From an uncultured bacterium (GTDB taxonomy: Bacteria > Cyanobacteriota > Vampirovibrionia > Gastranaerophilales > Gastranaerophilaceae), in NCBI GenBank assembly GCA_949298985.1, contig CASFYV010000031.1, positions 1-64,000 of the forward strand: a stretch of DNA of 64,000 nucleotides. Direction: 5' to 3'. Under the pieces are notes generated by a model that did not search any database, was not told the origin of the DNA, and saw only the letters and a list, made by a program, of their open reading frames with translations. A program made the translations under genes and the position numbers. Within the stretch, counting starts at the first letter, position 1; every line of letters begins with the position of its first letter. This document shows positions 33,244 through 42,088 of the stretch, piece by piece.

Positions 33244-34974
33244 ATGAAAAAGATTTTATTATTTTTAGCAGGATTAATATTTATTAATCCTGCTTTTGCA
33301 GAAAATTTTTATATTCAAAACTATGATATGGAAATGAATGTAAACAAAGATAAATCTGTCAATGTTACAGAAGTTATTGATGTGTTTTTCAACAAACCAT
33401 CTCATGGCATATTTAGAACTATTCCACAAAATGATGGATACATAAGTGACATTTTTTCTTCTCAACTATACACTAAAACAAACCAGAATAATAATATAGT
33501 TTTAAAGTTAGGCAATCCGAATAAATATGTAATTGGTGCTAAAAAATATCGTATAAACTATAAGCATCAGTTGTTTGATGACAAAAATGAATTTTACTAT
33601 AATATTATAGGAACAGAATGGCCTGTTCAAATAAATCATGTAAATTTCAAAATTAAAATGCCAGAAAATTTTGATACTCAAAAAGTTGGAATTTCAATAG
33701 GTAAATATGGCACAAGAGGTTTTGATAATAATGCTCGATACAATATTCAAAATAATACTATAATTGGTCAAACAAACATGAAGCTTAATCCATATGAAGG
33801 TATAACAATAAGAATTGAGCTTCCCAAAGACTATTTTATGAAGTCTTTTGATAAAACAAGATATAAAGCGTTTGGTATAATTTTATTACTAACAATTGGT
33901 TCTTTTGTACTTTGGTATAATGTTGGAAGGGATAGGTTCATTATTCCAAAAGTAACTTTTTATCAACCCAAAGGAATCAATAGTGCAGAGGCAGAATTAT
34001 ATTATAAAGGAACTTCTTCTGAAAAAGGTATTACATCTTTGATTGTATTTTTAGCAAGTCAAGGCTATATCAATATTATTGATAATAAAAATTCTTTTAC
34101 TTTAAAAAAATTAAAAAATTATGATGGAGTAAATCCTATAGAAAAAAAATTTATAAAAAATTTATTTAATTCTAAAGATATCGTAACAGAAAAAGATTTA
34201 AAAACATCTTCCTTTTTTTACAACAAAATACAAGACCTTTTGATAGAAATCGATCAAAATAAAACAAAAATTTTTGAACATAATTCAATAAGTTTTAAAA
34301 ATATAGTTTTTTCTTTATTTTGCTTACTAAGTGTCATAATGACCACAATATGTCTAGTGGTAAATTTTGATTTTAATTATATACTTACAAATTTGTGGTT
34401 ATTAATAATTTTTTTCATAGGAATATTGGTTATTGCGTTAACAAAATTTAATTTTAAAGTTTTTATTTGGGCAATTGGCTTTAGTGGTATTCCTCTTTTA
34501 ATATTTATATCAACAATTTTACCAATAACATTATCAATGCCAGAGATCATAATATGTTTATTTGCAATTACAGTGTGTTCAATTTGTTTAAAAGAATTAC
34601 CTAAAAGAAATCATTTCGGTGAAGAAATAAAAAGTGAATTACTTGGATTAAAAAAGTTCATAGAAGTTGCTGAAAAAAATAGGTTAGAATCCCTTGTAAA
34701 AGAAAACCCTTCTTATTTCTATGATATATTGCCATTTGCCTATGTTTTAGATGTTTCAGATAAATGGATTAATAAATTTGAAAGTATAATTTCAGAATCT
34801 CCAGCTTGGTATCAAGGAGAACGTTTTTGTGGACATACTTTCAATAATTTTACAAGAGCTTTTAATTCAACAACAACTCCTTCACTTGCAAATGGAGGAA
34901 TTAAAACTTCAAGTTCAGGAGGTGGAGGATTTTCCGGTGGCGGCTCCGGTGGCGGTGGCGGAGGTTCTTGGTAG
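33244..34974 (+). CDS. DUF2207 predicted membrane protein with glycine-rich C-terminus
   Basis: A 576-residue protein with a signal peptide (MKKILLFLAGLIFINPAFA), a beta-rich DUF2207 extracytoplasmic domain (about 20-205, with MNVNKDKSVNVTEVIDVFF and GIFRTIPQ), a transmembrane helix near 212-228, a cytoplasmic part, two to four helices around 355-455, and a C-terminal tail ending in GGGGFSGGGSGGGGGGSW. The terminal glycine repeat plus tryptophan is typical of this family and of TPM-domain proteins. The gene starts directly after the lemA stop. Function is not established. Confidence 0.92.
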   Translation: MKKILLFLAGLIFINPAFAENFYIQNYDMEMNVNKDKSVNVTEVIDVFFNKPSHGIFRTIPQNDGYISDIFSSQLYTKTNQNNNIVLKLGNPNKYVIGAKKYRINYKHQLFDDKNEFYYNIIGTEWPVQINHVNFKIKMPENFDTQKVGISIGKYGTRGFDNNARYNIQNNTIIGQTNMKLNPYEGITIRIELPKDYFMKSFDKTRYKAFGIILLLTIGSFVLWYNVGRDRFIIPKVTFYQPKGINSAEAELYYKGTSSEKGITSLIVFLASQGYINIIDNKNSFTLKKLKNYDGVNPIEKKFIKNLFNSKDIVTEKDLKTSSFFYNKIQDLLIEIDQNKTKIFEHNSISFKNIVFSLFCLLSVIMTTICLVVNFDFNYILTNLWLLIIFFIGILVIALTKFNFKVFIWAIGFSGIPLLIFISTILPITLSMPEIIICLFAITVCSICLKELPKRNHFGEEIKSELLGLKKFIEVAEKNRLESLVKENPSYFYDILPFAYVLDVSDKWINKFESIISESPAWYQGERFCGHTFNNFTRAFNSTTTPSLANGGIKTSSSGGGGFSGGGSGGGGGGSW

Positions 34975-35023
34975 TATTTAAATTAAAAGTTTTATTATAA
35001 AATTACAAAAAAGGAGTAATAAT

Positions 35024-36403
35024 TTGAGCATTAAGTTTGGAACTGACGGATGGAGAGCAATTGTTGACAAAGATTTTACTAAAGACAATGTAAAAAGAAC
35101 AACACTTGCTATTGGAAAATATGTTGCTGAGAATTTCGGATTCGAAAAAAAGATCCTAATTGGATATGACCCTAGAAACAAAGCGGAGGAATATTCTTTT
35201 TATTGTGCTCAAATACTTAAAGAGCTTGGCTTTTCAATCGAATACTCCGAAAAAATTATACCAACACCAATTCTTGCATATAATGCGAAAATAAAAAATG
35301 CTGCTGCGATTATGTTCACAGCATCACATAATCCACCTGAATACTTAGGAATGAAATTTATCCCAGATTATGCAGGTCCTGCTACTAGTGAAATTACTAA
35401 TGAAATAGTTAATAATATTGACAAGCCCATTAAAAATTCAGAAAAAGATGGGAATATAAAAACTATTGATTTTTCAATAGAATATTTTCAACATCTTGAT
35501 TCTATAATAGATTTTGAAAGTATAAAAAAACTTAAAACTAAAATTATATTTGATGGCCTATATTCTGCATCTATAGGTTATTTTGATAAAATTTTAAAAT
35601 CTAAAGATATTAAATTTGATTCATTACACATGGTGCGTGATATCAATTTTGGGGGGGGGATGCCAGATCCAAAACCAAAATATTTAAAGGAGTTGGTTGA
35701 AAAAGTCAAATCTATTCCTAATTCAATAGGTCTTGCGAATGATGGGGATGCTGACAGATTTGGAGTGATTAATGAAAAGGGTGAATATGTTTCTCCAAAT
35801 GAAATCATATTAATTTTATTAAAACATTTAGTAAAAAAAGGATATACGGGGTCAGTTGTAAAAACAGTAGGTTCAAGCATTCTAATCGACATTGTTGCTA
35901 AAAAGCTTGGCATTGATGTTATAGAAACTCCAGTAGGTTTTAAACATGTTGGAGAAGCAATGAGGAAATACGATGTAATTATCGGCGGAGAAGAGTCTGG
36001 CGGATTAAGTATAAAAGGTCATATTCCAGAAAAAGACGGTATTTTAGCAAATTTACTTATATTAGAAGCAATGGCAATATCCAATAAAACGTTGGTGGAA
36101 TTACAACAAGAGCTATATAATATTGCTGGTACTAGATTTTATACAGATAGAATAGATTTAGAACTTCACAGTCAAGAAGAAATTCTACCTATATTAGAAA
36201 AAGTTAGAAATATAAAAACTGTTGGAGAATATAAAATAACGTCCATTGGTACAAAAGATGGTGTAAAACTTATGCTTGGTGATAGTACAAAGATATTAAT
36301 TCGTCCAAGTGGTACGGAACCTTTATTGAGGATTTATTTTGAAGCTGATGATAAAGGTAAACTGGAAAATTTGAAAAGTATTTTTAATATCAATAATTTA
36401 TAA
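35024..36403 (+). CDS. Phosphoglucomutase/phosphomannomutase family protein
   Basis: A 459-residue alpha-D-phosphohexomutase. The start is TTG at 35024 with AAGGAG seven bases upstream. The catalytic serine loop is MFTASHNPPEYLGMKF (about 94-109), the Mg2+ loop NDGDADRFGV near 240, the sugar-binding loop GGEESGGLS near 323, and the phosphate-binding loop RPSGTEPLLRIYF near 428. The enzyme interconverts hexose 1- and 6-phosphates; with manC at 53384 it could supply mannose-1-phosphate, or glucose-1-phosphate for glycan synthesis. The codons for FGGGMP contain an unbroken G9 run. The 3' end overlaps convergent hemW by six bases. Confidence 0.93.
   Translation: MSIKFGTDGWRAIVDKDFTKDNVKRTTLAIGKYVAENFGFEKKILIGYDPRNKAEEYSFYCAQILKELGFSIEYSEKIIPTPILAYNAKIKNAAAIMFTASHNPPEYLGMKFIPDYAGPATSEITNEIVNNIDKPIKNSEKDGNIKTIDFSIEYFQHLDSIIDFESIKKLKTKIIFDGLYSASIGYFDKILKSKDIKFDSLHMVRDINFGGGMPDPKPKYLKELVEKVKSIPNSIGLANDGDADRFGVINEKGEYVSPNEIILILLKHLVKKGYTGSVVKTVGSSILIDIVAKKLGIDVIETPVGFKHVGEAMRKYDVIIGGEESGGLSIKGHIPEKDGILANLLILEAMAISNKTLVELQQELYNIAGTRFYTDRIDLELHSQEEILPILEKVRNIKTVGEYKITSIGTKDGVKLMLGDSTKILIRPSGTEPLLRIYFEADDKGKLENLKSIFNINNL
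35651..35659 (+). repeat. Homopolymeric G9 tract inside the phosphohexomutase gene
   Basis: Nine consecutive G follow TTTT and are read as three glycine codons in FGGGMPDP. Such a tract is highly unusual in a genome this AT-rich, and loss or gain of one base would shift the frame at about residue 210. Confidence 0.9.
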
Positions 36404-37516
36404 AAACTCTGAAATAATTATATTACTCAATAAAACTCCTTTTAAATTTAAACTAACATTAGAAGGAGTTTTGTGGATAAAATCAGAATATTTGCTTAAA
36501 ACGTTTTCATATTTATCATAAAAATCAATTCCAAATTTTTTATTGAAATTTAAAATATTAATTCCTTCTGTTTTTCTAAGTCCTAAAAAAATTTCTTCTT
36601 CTATTTTTTCAGTTTTTGTAACTTTATGGCTAAAGTTTTTTTTATTTATATTTTTAACATAATCTGAAAAATTTTCATAATTAGAATAACGAAAACCATT
36701 AATATAGCCATGTGCTGCAATTCCAAAACCATAATATTCATCATTATTCCAATAATTTAAATTATGTTTAGATTCGAAACCTTTTTTAGCAAAATTACTT
36801 ATTTCGTATCTATAAAAATCATTTTTAGATAAAATTTCATTTATTAATTCATACATTTCTGCTTGAATATCATTATCCGGAATATTAATAGTTGAATTTT
36901 GAAATTTCAATTGATAATTTTCATTATCAAAAAATTTACCCCAATAAGAATTGTCTTCAACTTTAAGACCATAAGTTGAAATATGTTGAATATCTAGTTT
37001 TAAAAATTCTTTTAAATCAAATTTTAAACTATTAATATCTTGATAAGGTAATCCATATATCAAATCTAAACTTAAATTATTAAAATCACATTTTTTTGCC
37101 AATTCTATAGTTTTTAAAATGTTTTTAGAATCGTGTCTTCTTCCGATAAAATTTAGAATTTTATCATTAAAAGTTTGTGAGCCAATACTTAAACGATTTA
37201 CACCTAAAGTTTTTAAACCGTATAAATAATTATAATTTATATCGTCAGGATTTAATTCTATAGTTAATTCATATTCAGAATCAAAATTAAAAATTCTTAT
37301 TAAAGATTCTATAGTTTTTAAATTTAATAAAGAAGGAGTCCCACCTCCTAAATATAATGTTTTAATTTTTTCTCCAGAATATGTAGATGTAATTTCTTGA
37401 ATTAAATTATTAATATAAATTGGAATTAAATCTAAATTAGGAAATGAAACAAAAGAGCAATATTTGCATTTAGATTTACAAAATGGAATATGGATATAAA
37501 CACTTTTAGGCATCAT
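36398..37516 (-). CDS. hemW: HemW-like radical SAM protein (coproporphyrinogen III oxidase family)
   Basis: A 372-residue member of the HemN/HemW family. YIHIPFCKSKCKYCSF provides the CxxxCxxC cluster cysteines 13, 17 and 20, and YLGGGTPSLLNLKTIESLI follows as the SAM-binding GGGTP motif. LGVNRLSIGSQTFNDKILNF is the usual next motif. The fourth cysteine used by true HemN (CxxxCxxCxC) is absent: serine follows the third cysteine. This fits HemW, a heme chaperone, rather than HemN. The ATG overlaps the ftsQ stop (ATGA). It is the last gene of the murC-murB-ddl-ftsQ operon. Confidence 0.92.
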   Translation of the reverse strand: MMPKSVYIHIPFCKSKCKYCSFVSFPNLDLIPIYINNLIQEITSTYSGEKIKTLYLGGGTPSLLNLKTIESLIRIFNFDSEYELTIELNPDDINYNYLYGLKTLGVNRLSIGSQTFNDKILNFIGRRHDSKNILKTIELAKKCDFNNLSLDLIYGLPYQDINSLKFDLKEFLKLDIQHISTYGLKVEDNSYWGKFFDNENYQLKFQNSTINIPDNDIQAEMYELINEILSKNDFYRYEISNFAKKGFESKHNLNYWNNDEYYGFGIAAHGYINGFRYSNYENFSDYVKNINKKNFSHKVTKTEKIEEEIFLGLRKTEGINILNFNKKFGIDFYDKYENVLSKYSDFIHKTPSNVSLNLKGVLLSNIIISEFL

Positions 37517-38361
37517 TCATCCAACTTTATATAATTTGTATCCCATCTCAAATCAATATATTTAACTTTTTTATTGAGCATTTGTACTTGTGGTAAAAGA
37601 GATGGAATTCTGTGTATTTTTTCATAAGTTCCTGCATTAAAACTGCCTAGGCGAATATTTACAGTCGGAATTTTAACATAGACATCTTGTGGATTTCTGT
37701 AATCAATATATTCAACAGCTTCTCCTGTATCAGCCTCCACTACAGCAGCTAATTTTTTGAAACTTAAAACTTTTGATTTATCCCAATTTCTATAATCATC
37801 TCCACGTCCATATGTAATAACCTTAACAACAGAATAATCTTCACTTAATGGCATATAATCACGTCCAATTAACTTGCCGTCAGTAGAGAAAAAAGCTATT
37901 GGTTCGATATCAATGTCTGGAGAAATCGTTATAGCAGGGGTTCTTTCTATAACAATAATTTGTAATCTTGCCGGAAACCAAAACCTTCTAATATAAACAT
38001 CTCGTATAGGTTCTAACTGCTTTATGCTATTTTTTAAGTTATCTGTTTCTACTAAAAAAATAGGTTTTGTAGAAACTTGGTTTCTTCTTAAAGCCGATAA
38101 AATCTTTTGAGAAGGTACTATTCTGTTATTAACAATTTCTAATGCTGAATTTTCCAAGCTATCAAATGCATTTTTATGCAATCTCCATTGAGGAAGTTTT
38201 AATATAAAAAATGCTAATAATATAATAAAAACAACAATAAAAAACTTACAAAGAGCTCTTATTTTCGTTAATCTCTTTTGAGATTGGCGAATTCTTCTTT
38301 GCATTTGGGCTTGTTGTAAACGTCGTTTTTGATTATATCTTGGAGTATCTTCATTTGACAT
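37513..38361 (-). CDS. ftsQ: Cell division protein FtsQ/DivIB type
   Basis: A 282-residue bitopic division protein. A glutamine/arginine-rich cytoplasmic tail of about 45 residues (QKRRLQQAQMQRRIRQSQKR) precedes one transmembrane helix (about 46-65, FFIVVFIILLAFFILKL). The POTRA domain follows (about 90-165) with LEPIRDVYIRRFWFPARLQI and IVIERTPAI, and then the beta domain with NIRLGSFNAGTYEKIHRI. FtsQ links the early and late divisome. The position directly after ddl is the classic division-and-cell-wall order, but ftsA and ftsZ do not follow. Confidence 0.93.
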   Translation of the reverse strand: MSNEDTPRYNQKRRLQQAQMQRRIRQSQKRLTKIRALCKFFIVVFIILLAFFILKLPQWRLHKNAFDSLENSALEIVNNRIVPSQKILSALRRNQVSTKPIFLVETDNLKNSIKQLEPIRDVYIRRFWFPARLQIIVIERTPAITISPDIDIEPIAFFSTDGKLIGRDYMPLSEDYSVVKVITYGRGDDYRNWDKSKVLSFKKLAAVVEADTGEAVEYIDYRNPQDVYVKIPTVNIRLGSFNAGTYEKIHRIPSLLPQVQMLNKKVKYIDLRWDTNYIKLDE

Positions 38362-39302
38362 TATTTATTCAAACCTACACTATTTAATATTAGTAACACT
38401 AAATTATCATAATCAATACCACAAACTTTAGCTTGAGCCGGTAAATCACTTGTATCTGTCATACCAGGATTAGTATTGATTTCTAAGATGTATGGTATAT
38501 TATTAACTATTAAAAAGTCGACTCTTGAAACTCCTGAACAATTACAAACTTTGAATGTTTCAATAGCACATTCCTTAACTTTGTTTGTCATATCTTCAGA
38601 AATTTCAGCTGGCAAAATAAACTCAGTCATACCTTTAGTATATTTAGCTTCATAATCGTACCATTCATTTTTTGGTCTTAATTCTAAAATTTCTGTAGCA
38701 AAAGGTTTTCCATCTTTTTCTAGAATGCCTACTGTTGCACAAATTCCTTCCAAATATTCTTCTATTAAAATTTCTGAATTATATTTTCTAGCTTCAGCAA
38801 TCGCATCATATAATTCTCCATCACAATTTACCTTGCTCATTCCAAAGCTAGAACCTTCACTTACGGGTTTTACCATTAATGGATAAGATAAGTCTGCTTC
38901 TAATATTTTTTTTACAGGATTTTCACCTTTTAATAAATAAACAGATTTGATAAGAGGTAAATTTGCGGTTTTAAGAACTTTTTTTGTGTATTCTTTATTC
39001 ATACAAATTGCACTGGACATAACACCACAACCTGTATAAGGTATTTTTAGAATTTCTAAAACCCCTTGAATACAACCGTCTTCACCAAATTTGCCGTGTA
39101 AAGTGTTGTAAGCATAGTCAAAACCTTTTAAATCATTCATTATATTTTCTGTAACATCAACAATCTGCGCATTTTGATAACCTAATCTTTTTAATGCGTC
39201 TAAACAATTTTTACCTGAACGAAGAGATATTTCTCTTTCAGATGACATTCCGCCACAAAGTACTGCTATCTTAGCATTTTTATCTTGTATAGTATATTGC
39301 AT
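38361..39302 (-). CDS. ddl: D-alanine--D-alanine ligase
   Basis: A 313-residue ATP-grasp ligase that forms the D-Ala-D-Ala end of the peptidoglycan precursor. It has VLCGGMSSEREISLRSG at 14-30, the central LHGKFGEDGCIQGVLEILKI, the ATP-grasp motif VSEGSSFGMSKV, and the C-terminal metal-binding EINTNPGMTDTSDLPAQAK. The tyrosine-containing VanA/VanB-type specificity changes are not obvious. The start overlaps the murB 3' end by 37 bases, an unusually long overlap, with a GAGG Shine-Dalgarno inside murB. Confidence 0.96.
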   Translation of the reverse strand: MQYTIQDKNAKIAVLCGGMSSEREISLRSGKNCLDALKRLGYQNAQIVDVTENIMNDLKGFDYAYNTLHGKFGEDGCIQGVLEILKIPYTGCGVMSSAICMNKEYTKKVLKTANLPLIKSVYLLKGENPVKKILEADLSYPLMVKPVSEGSSFGMSKVNCDGELYDAIAEARKYNSEILIEEYLEGICATVGILEKDGKPFATEILELRPKNEWYDYEAKYTKGMTEFILPAEISEDMTNKVKECAIETFKVCNCSGVSRVDFLIVNNIPYILEINTNPGMTDTSDLPAQAKVCGIDYDNLVLLILNSVGLNK

Positions 39303-40180
39303 AATTCTTCCTCTTTTTCTGTTTTATCCCCTATAAAAATAATTTCTGGAGTTAAATCTATAGTATAAGTATCTTTTACAGCTTTTTGCATTTTTACCAT
39401 CATCTCTAATATATCTATAGAAGTGGCATTACCTTTATTTATTAGGAAATTTGCATGTTTATCCCAAACTTTAACTTTATCTGTTTCAAAAGCTTTAACA
39501 CCAGCTTTGTCCAACAGTCTACCAGCAGAATCGTTTTCAGGATTTTTAAAAACGCTTCCGGCATTTGGAGTCGCAAGAGTAGGTTGTATTGATTTTCTAA
39601 AATTTAAATTTCTGTCTAATAGAGATTTTATGTCTTCTTTAGGAAGTTTTTTTAATTCAAATTCTGCAGAAAGTAAAACATACCTGCCTGTCTGTAAAAT
39701 AGAATGTCTATAAGAAAAATCCATTTCTTGTTTTTGCATAAAAATGATTTCTTTATTTTCTCTATCAAATAAACAACAAGAAATTAAAACATCGGAAATA
39801 CATTGTCCATGAGCTCCAGCATTCATGTATAAATCTCCACCAACGGAGCCTGGAAATCCTATCATAAATTCAAAACCGCTTAAAGAAGCTTCACAGGTTT
39901 TTTGAGCCAAAAGAGGCCCTTTAACTCCGCAATCAGCATAAACCCGAGTCCCTTTTATTTCAAAATTTTTCATTTCAGAAGTAATTATGATATTTCCGCT
40001 ATAGCCATTAGAAGAAAATAAAACATTAGAACAGCTGCCTAAAACAATATAATTATCTAAATTTCTTAAAAGTTCAGCAAATTCTTCTTGTGTTTGTGGG
40101 AAAAATACTTTTTTAACTATTCCACCAATTTTATATGTTGTTAAATTTTTGATTTCGAAATTTTCTTTAATTAGCAACAC
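39266..40180 (-). CDS. murB: UDP-N-acetylenolpyruvoylglucosamine reductase
   Basis: A 304-residue FAD enzyme that reduces UDP-GlcNAc-enolpyruvate to UDP-MurNAc with NADPH. The FAD-binding PCMH domain shows NLTTYKIGGIVKKVFFP at 12-28 and VLGSCSNVLFSSNGYSGNII at 46-65. FMIGFPGSVGGDLYMNAGAH at 105-124 is the family hallmark, YRHS includes R158, and the catalytic serine is in PNAGSVFKNP at about S209. The ATG overlaps the murC end by 14 bases. The C-terminal 37 bases overlap ddl. Confidence 0.96.
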   Translation of the reverse strand: MLLIKENFEIKNLTTYKIGGIVKKVFFPQTQEEFAELLRNLDNYIVLGSCSNVLFSSNGYSGNIIITSEMKNFEIKGTRVYADCGVKGPLLAQKTCEASLSGFEFMIGFPGSVGGDLYMNAGAHGQCISDVLISCCLFDRENKEIIFMQKQEMDFSYRHSILQTGRYVLLSAEFELKKLPKEDIKSLLDRNLNFRKSIQPTLATPNAGSVFKNPENDSAGRLLDKAGVKAFETDKVKVWDKHANFLINKGNATSIDILEMMVKMQKAVKDTYTIDLTPEIIFIGDKTEKEEELCNILYKIKMLR

Positions 40181-41516
40181 AAACCGCCTTTTCTAATTCT
40201 TTTCCTAAGTTAGTTATAGTACCAGCTCCAAGACCTATAACAACATTTTTAGATTTTAGTGTCGGTAATAACTTTTTAGCAACCTCGGAAATACTACCTC
40301 CAATATATTCACTATTAGCGATTTCTTTAGCAAAATTTTCTCCGGTAATGCCTGTTATTTCATCTTCGGAAGCTGCATAAACATCTGTTATAATAATTCT
40401 ACCAGCTTGATTAAAAGATGTTTTAAATTCATTCCATAAACTCTGCAAACGTGTATATCGATGAGGTTGAAAAACTGCTACAACGTTTTCTTTTCCAAAT
40501 CTTTGTGCTGCAGCATCAAGAGTAGCTTTAATTTCTGTAGGATGATGAGCATAGTCATCATATACTTCTATTCCTGTAAATTCACAAACCTTTTCAAATC
40601 TTCTTCCCATCCCTGTAAATTCTTTAAAATATTTTTTTACATTTATTAAATCGACACCTGCTTCATTTAATGCAGCAACTACTGCTAATGAATTATAAAC
40701 ATTATGAACACCAGATAATATGATTTCTATTGAAATAAGGTATTCGTTTTTGTAAAAAATATCAAAACTTGTGCCAGTTTTTTCATAAACTATATTTTTT
40801 GCTATATAGTCGGCATTATTTAAACCAAAAGTAATAAAATCACCGGATAATAAATTTACACCTTCATTATCATTATTAACAATGATTTTTTTAGATTGGG
40901 ATATTGCTTGATTAAATGTTTTAACTAAGTCATTCATTCCATTTTTATAAAAATCTAAATGATCTTCTTCTAAATTGTTTATTACTAAAATATCAGGGTT
41001 GTATTTAGTAATCGTTCCATCACTTTCATCAAGTTCTGCAATAAAATGTTTACCACCTTTATGTTGTGCATTAGTATTTATTTCAGGAATAATACCACCA
41101 TCTACAAAAGAAGGTTTTAACTTTGCTTTTTCAAGAACAAAAGAAGCTAAGCCGCTTGTTGTTGTTTTTCCATGAGTTCCTGAAAAACCGATAAAGATTT
41201 TGTTTTCTTGTTGAGCTTTGGTTGCAATTTCCGCTAATAAATCAGATCTATGATAAATTTCTAAACCTAATTCTTTAGCTTTAATAACTTCAGGATTATT
41301 ATCTCTTATTGCAGTACTTTTTATAACAATAGCATCATTAGGTACATTTTCTTTATTGTGACCGATAAAAATTTTAGCACCTAAATGTCTTAATTTTTCA
41401 ACATATTTTGAATCAGAAATGTCAGAGCCGGAAACAATATTGCCATCTTCAAGCAAATATTTAGCAAGTCCGCTCATCCCAATTCCACCTATTGCAATAA
41501 AATGATATTTTCCCAT
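40167..41516 (-). CDS. murC: UDP-N-acetylmuramate--L-alanine ligase
   Basis: A 449-residue Mur ligase that adds the first amino acid of the stem peptide. The N-terminal Rossmann domain has IAIGGIGMSGLAKYLLEDG, the ATP-binding loop is FSGTHGKTTTSG (P-loop 113-120), the central domain has NLEEDHLDFYKNGM, and the C-terminal domain includes DDYAHHPTEIKATLDAA and FQPHRYTRLQSLW. SD GGAGAGG lies at the normal distance. It begins the operon murC-murB-ddl-ftsQ-hemW, which has its own promoter in front. Confidence 0.97.
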   Translation of the reverse strand: MGKYHFIAIGGIGMSGLAKYLLEDGNIVSGSDISDSKYVEKLRHLGAKIFIGHNKENVPNDAIVIKSTAIRDNNPEVIKAKELGLEIYHRSDLLAEIATKAQQENKIFIGFSGTHGKTTTSGLASFVLEKAKLKPSFVDGGIIPEINTNAQHKGGKHFIAELDESDGTITKYNPDILVINNLEEDHLDFYKNGMNDLVKTFNQAISQSKKIIVNNDNEGVNLLSGDFITFGLNNADYIAKNIVYEKTGTSFDIFYKNEYLISIEIILSGVHNVYNSLAVVAALNEAGVDLINVKKYFKEFTGMGRRFEKVCEFTGIEVYDDYAHHPTEIKATLDAAAQRFGKENVVAVFQPHRYTRLQSLWNEFKTSFNQAGRIIITDVYAASEDEITGITGENFAKEIANSEYIGGSISEVAKKLLPTLKSKNVVIGLGAGTITNLGKELEKAVCVAN

Positions 41517-41538
41517 TACCTCTCCAATACTTTAGAAT

Positions 41539-41568
41539 ATTATAGTATAAATACATTATTATTTACAA
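41539..41568 (-). promoter_or_regulatory. Predicted promoter of the murC-murB-ddl-ftsQ-hemW operon
   Basis: On the minus strand: TTGTAA at 41568-41563, an 18-base spacer and a perfect TATAAT at 41544-41539. Transcription would start near 41532, giving a leader of about 16 bases. A short inverted repeat, TTATTATTG/AATAATAA type, surrounds the -35 and may reflect AT-richness or a rsmD terminator. Confidence 0.5.
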
Positions 41569-41580
41569 TAATAATTTCAT

Positions 41581-42087
41581 TTATTTATACAGAAAAGATA
41601 CAAATTTCCCGCCATATTTTTTTTGTTTTATTAAATTAAAATCAGATAAATTTAATACTTCATCATGTTCTAAAATAATTAATCCATTATTGATTAAATT
41701 AATAACATCATAGTAAATACCGCTACTATAAGGTGGATCTATATAGATAACATCGAAATTAGATTCTTTTTTTATTAATTTTAAACTATCTCCTAAAATA
41801 ATATTAGGTTTTATATTGAGATTAGAGTAATTTTTCTTTAATATTTCGAATACTTTCGGATTTTTTTCAAACCCTTTTACGAGCTTAAAACCTCTTGAAA
41901 GAGCTTCTAACCCCATAATTCCTGAACCTGCAAAAACATCAAGAAAGGTTTTGTTTTCAAAATCACCAATTATAGAAAATAAAGTATTAAATACTCCCAT
42001 TCTAACTTTAGAAAGTGTCGGACGAGTTATTTTTTCATCAGGAGCAATTATTTTTCTTCCTTTATAAATCCCCGCAGTAATAATCAT
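41581..42087 (-). CDS. rsmD: 16S rRNA (guanine-966-N2)-methyltransferase, RsmD family
   Basis: A 168-residue SAM-dependent methyltransferase. MIITAGIYKGRKIIAPDEKI and TRPTLSKVRMGVFNTLFSII are the conserved RsmD start; the SAM-binding motif is FLDVFAGSGIMGLEALSRGF and the catalytic motif is DVIYIDPPYSSG. It modifies G966 of 16S rRNA in the 30S particle. It starts one base after the bioD-like stop and is the last gene of the punA-rqcP-yqaA-yjbQ-bioD-rsmD operon. Confidence 0.92.
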   Translation of the reverse strand: MIITAGIYKGRKIIAPDEKITRPTLSKVRMGVFNTLFSIIGDFENKTFLDVFAGSGIMGLEALSRGFKLVKGFEKNPKVFEILKKNYSNLNIKPNIILGDSLKLIKKESNFDVIYIDPPYSSGIYYDVINLINNGLIILEHDEVLNLSDFNLIKQKKYGGKFVSFLYK

Positions 42088-42088
42088 A

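Noticed and set aside
30691-34974. Defence or secretion system in the DUF1858-NfeD-SPFH-LemA-DUF2207 cluster
   Set aside because: All except one small secreted protein belong to widespread envelope families; no nuclease, toxin, reverse transcriptase or sensor domain is present.
35578-35913. 111-codon minus-strand frame opposite the phosphohexomutase
   Set aside because: The sense gene has all family motifs; this frame has no Shine-Dalgarno and random composition.
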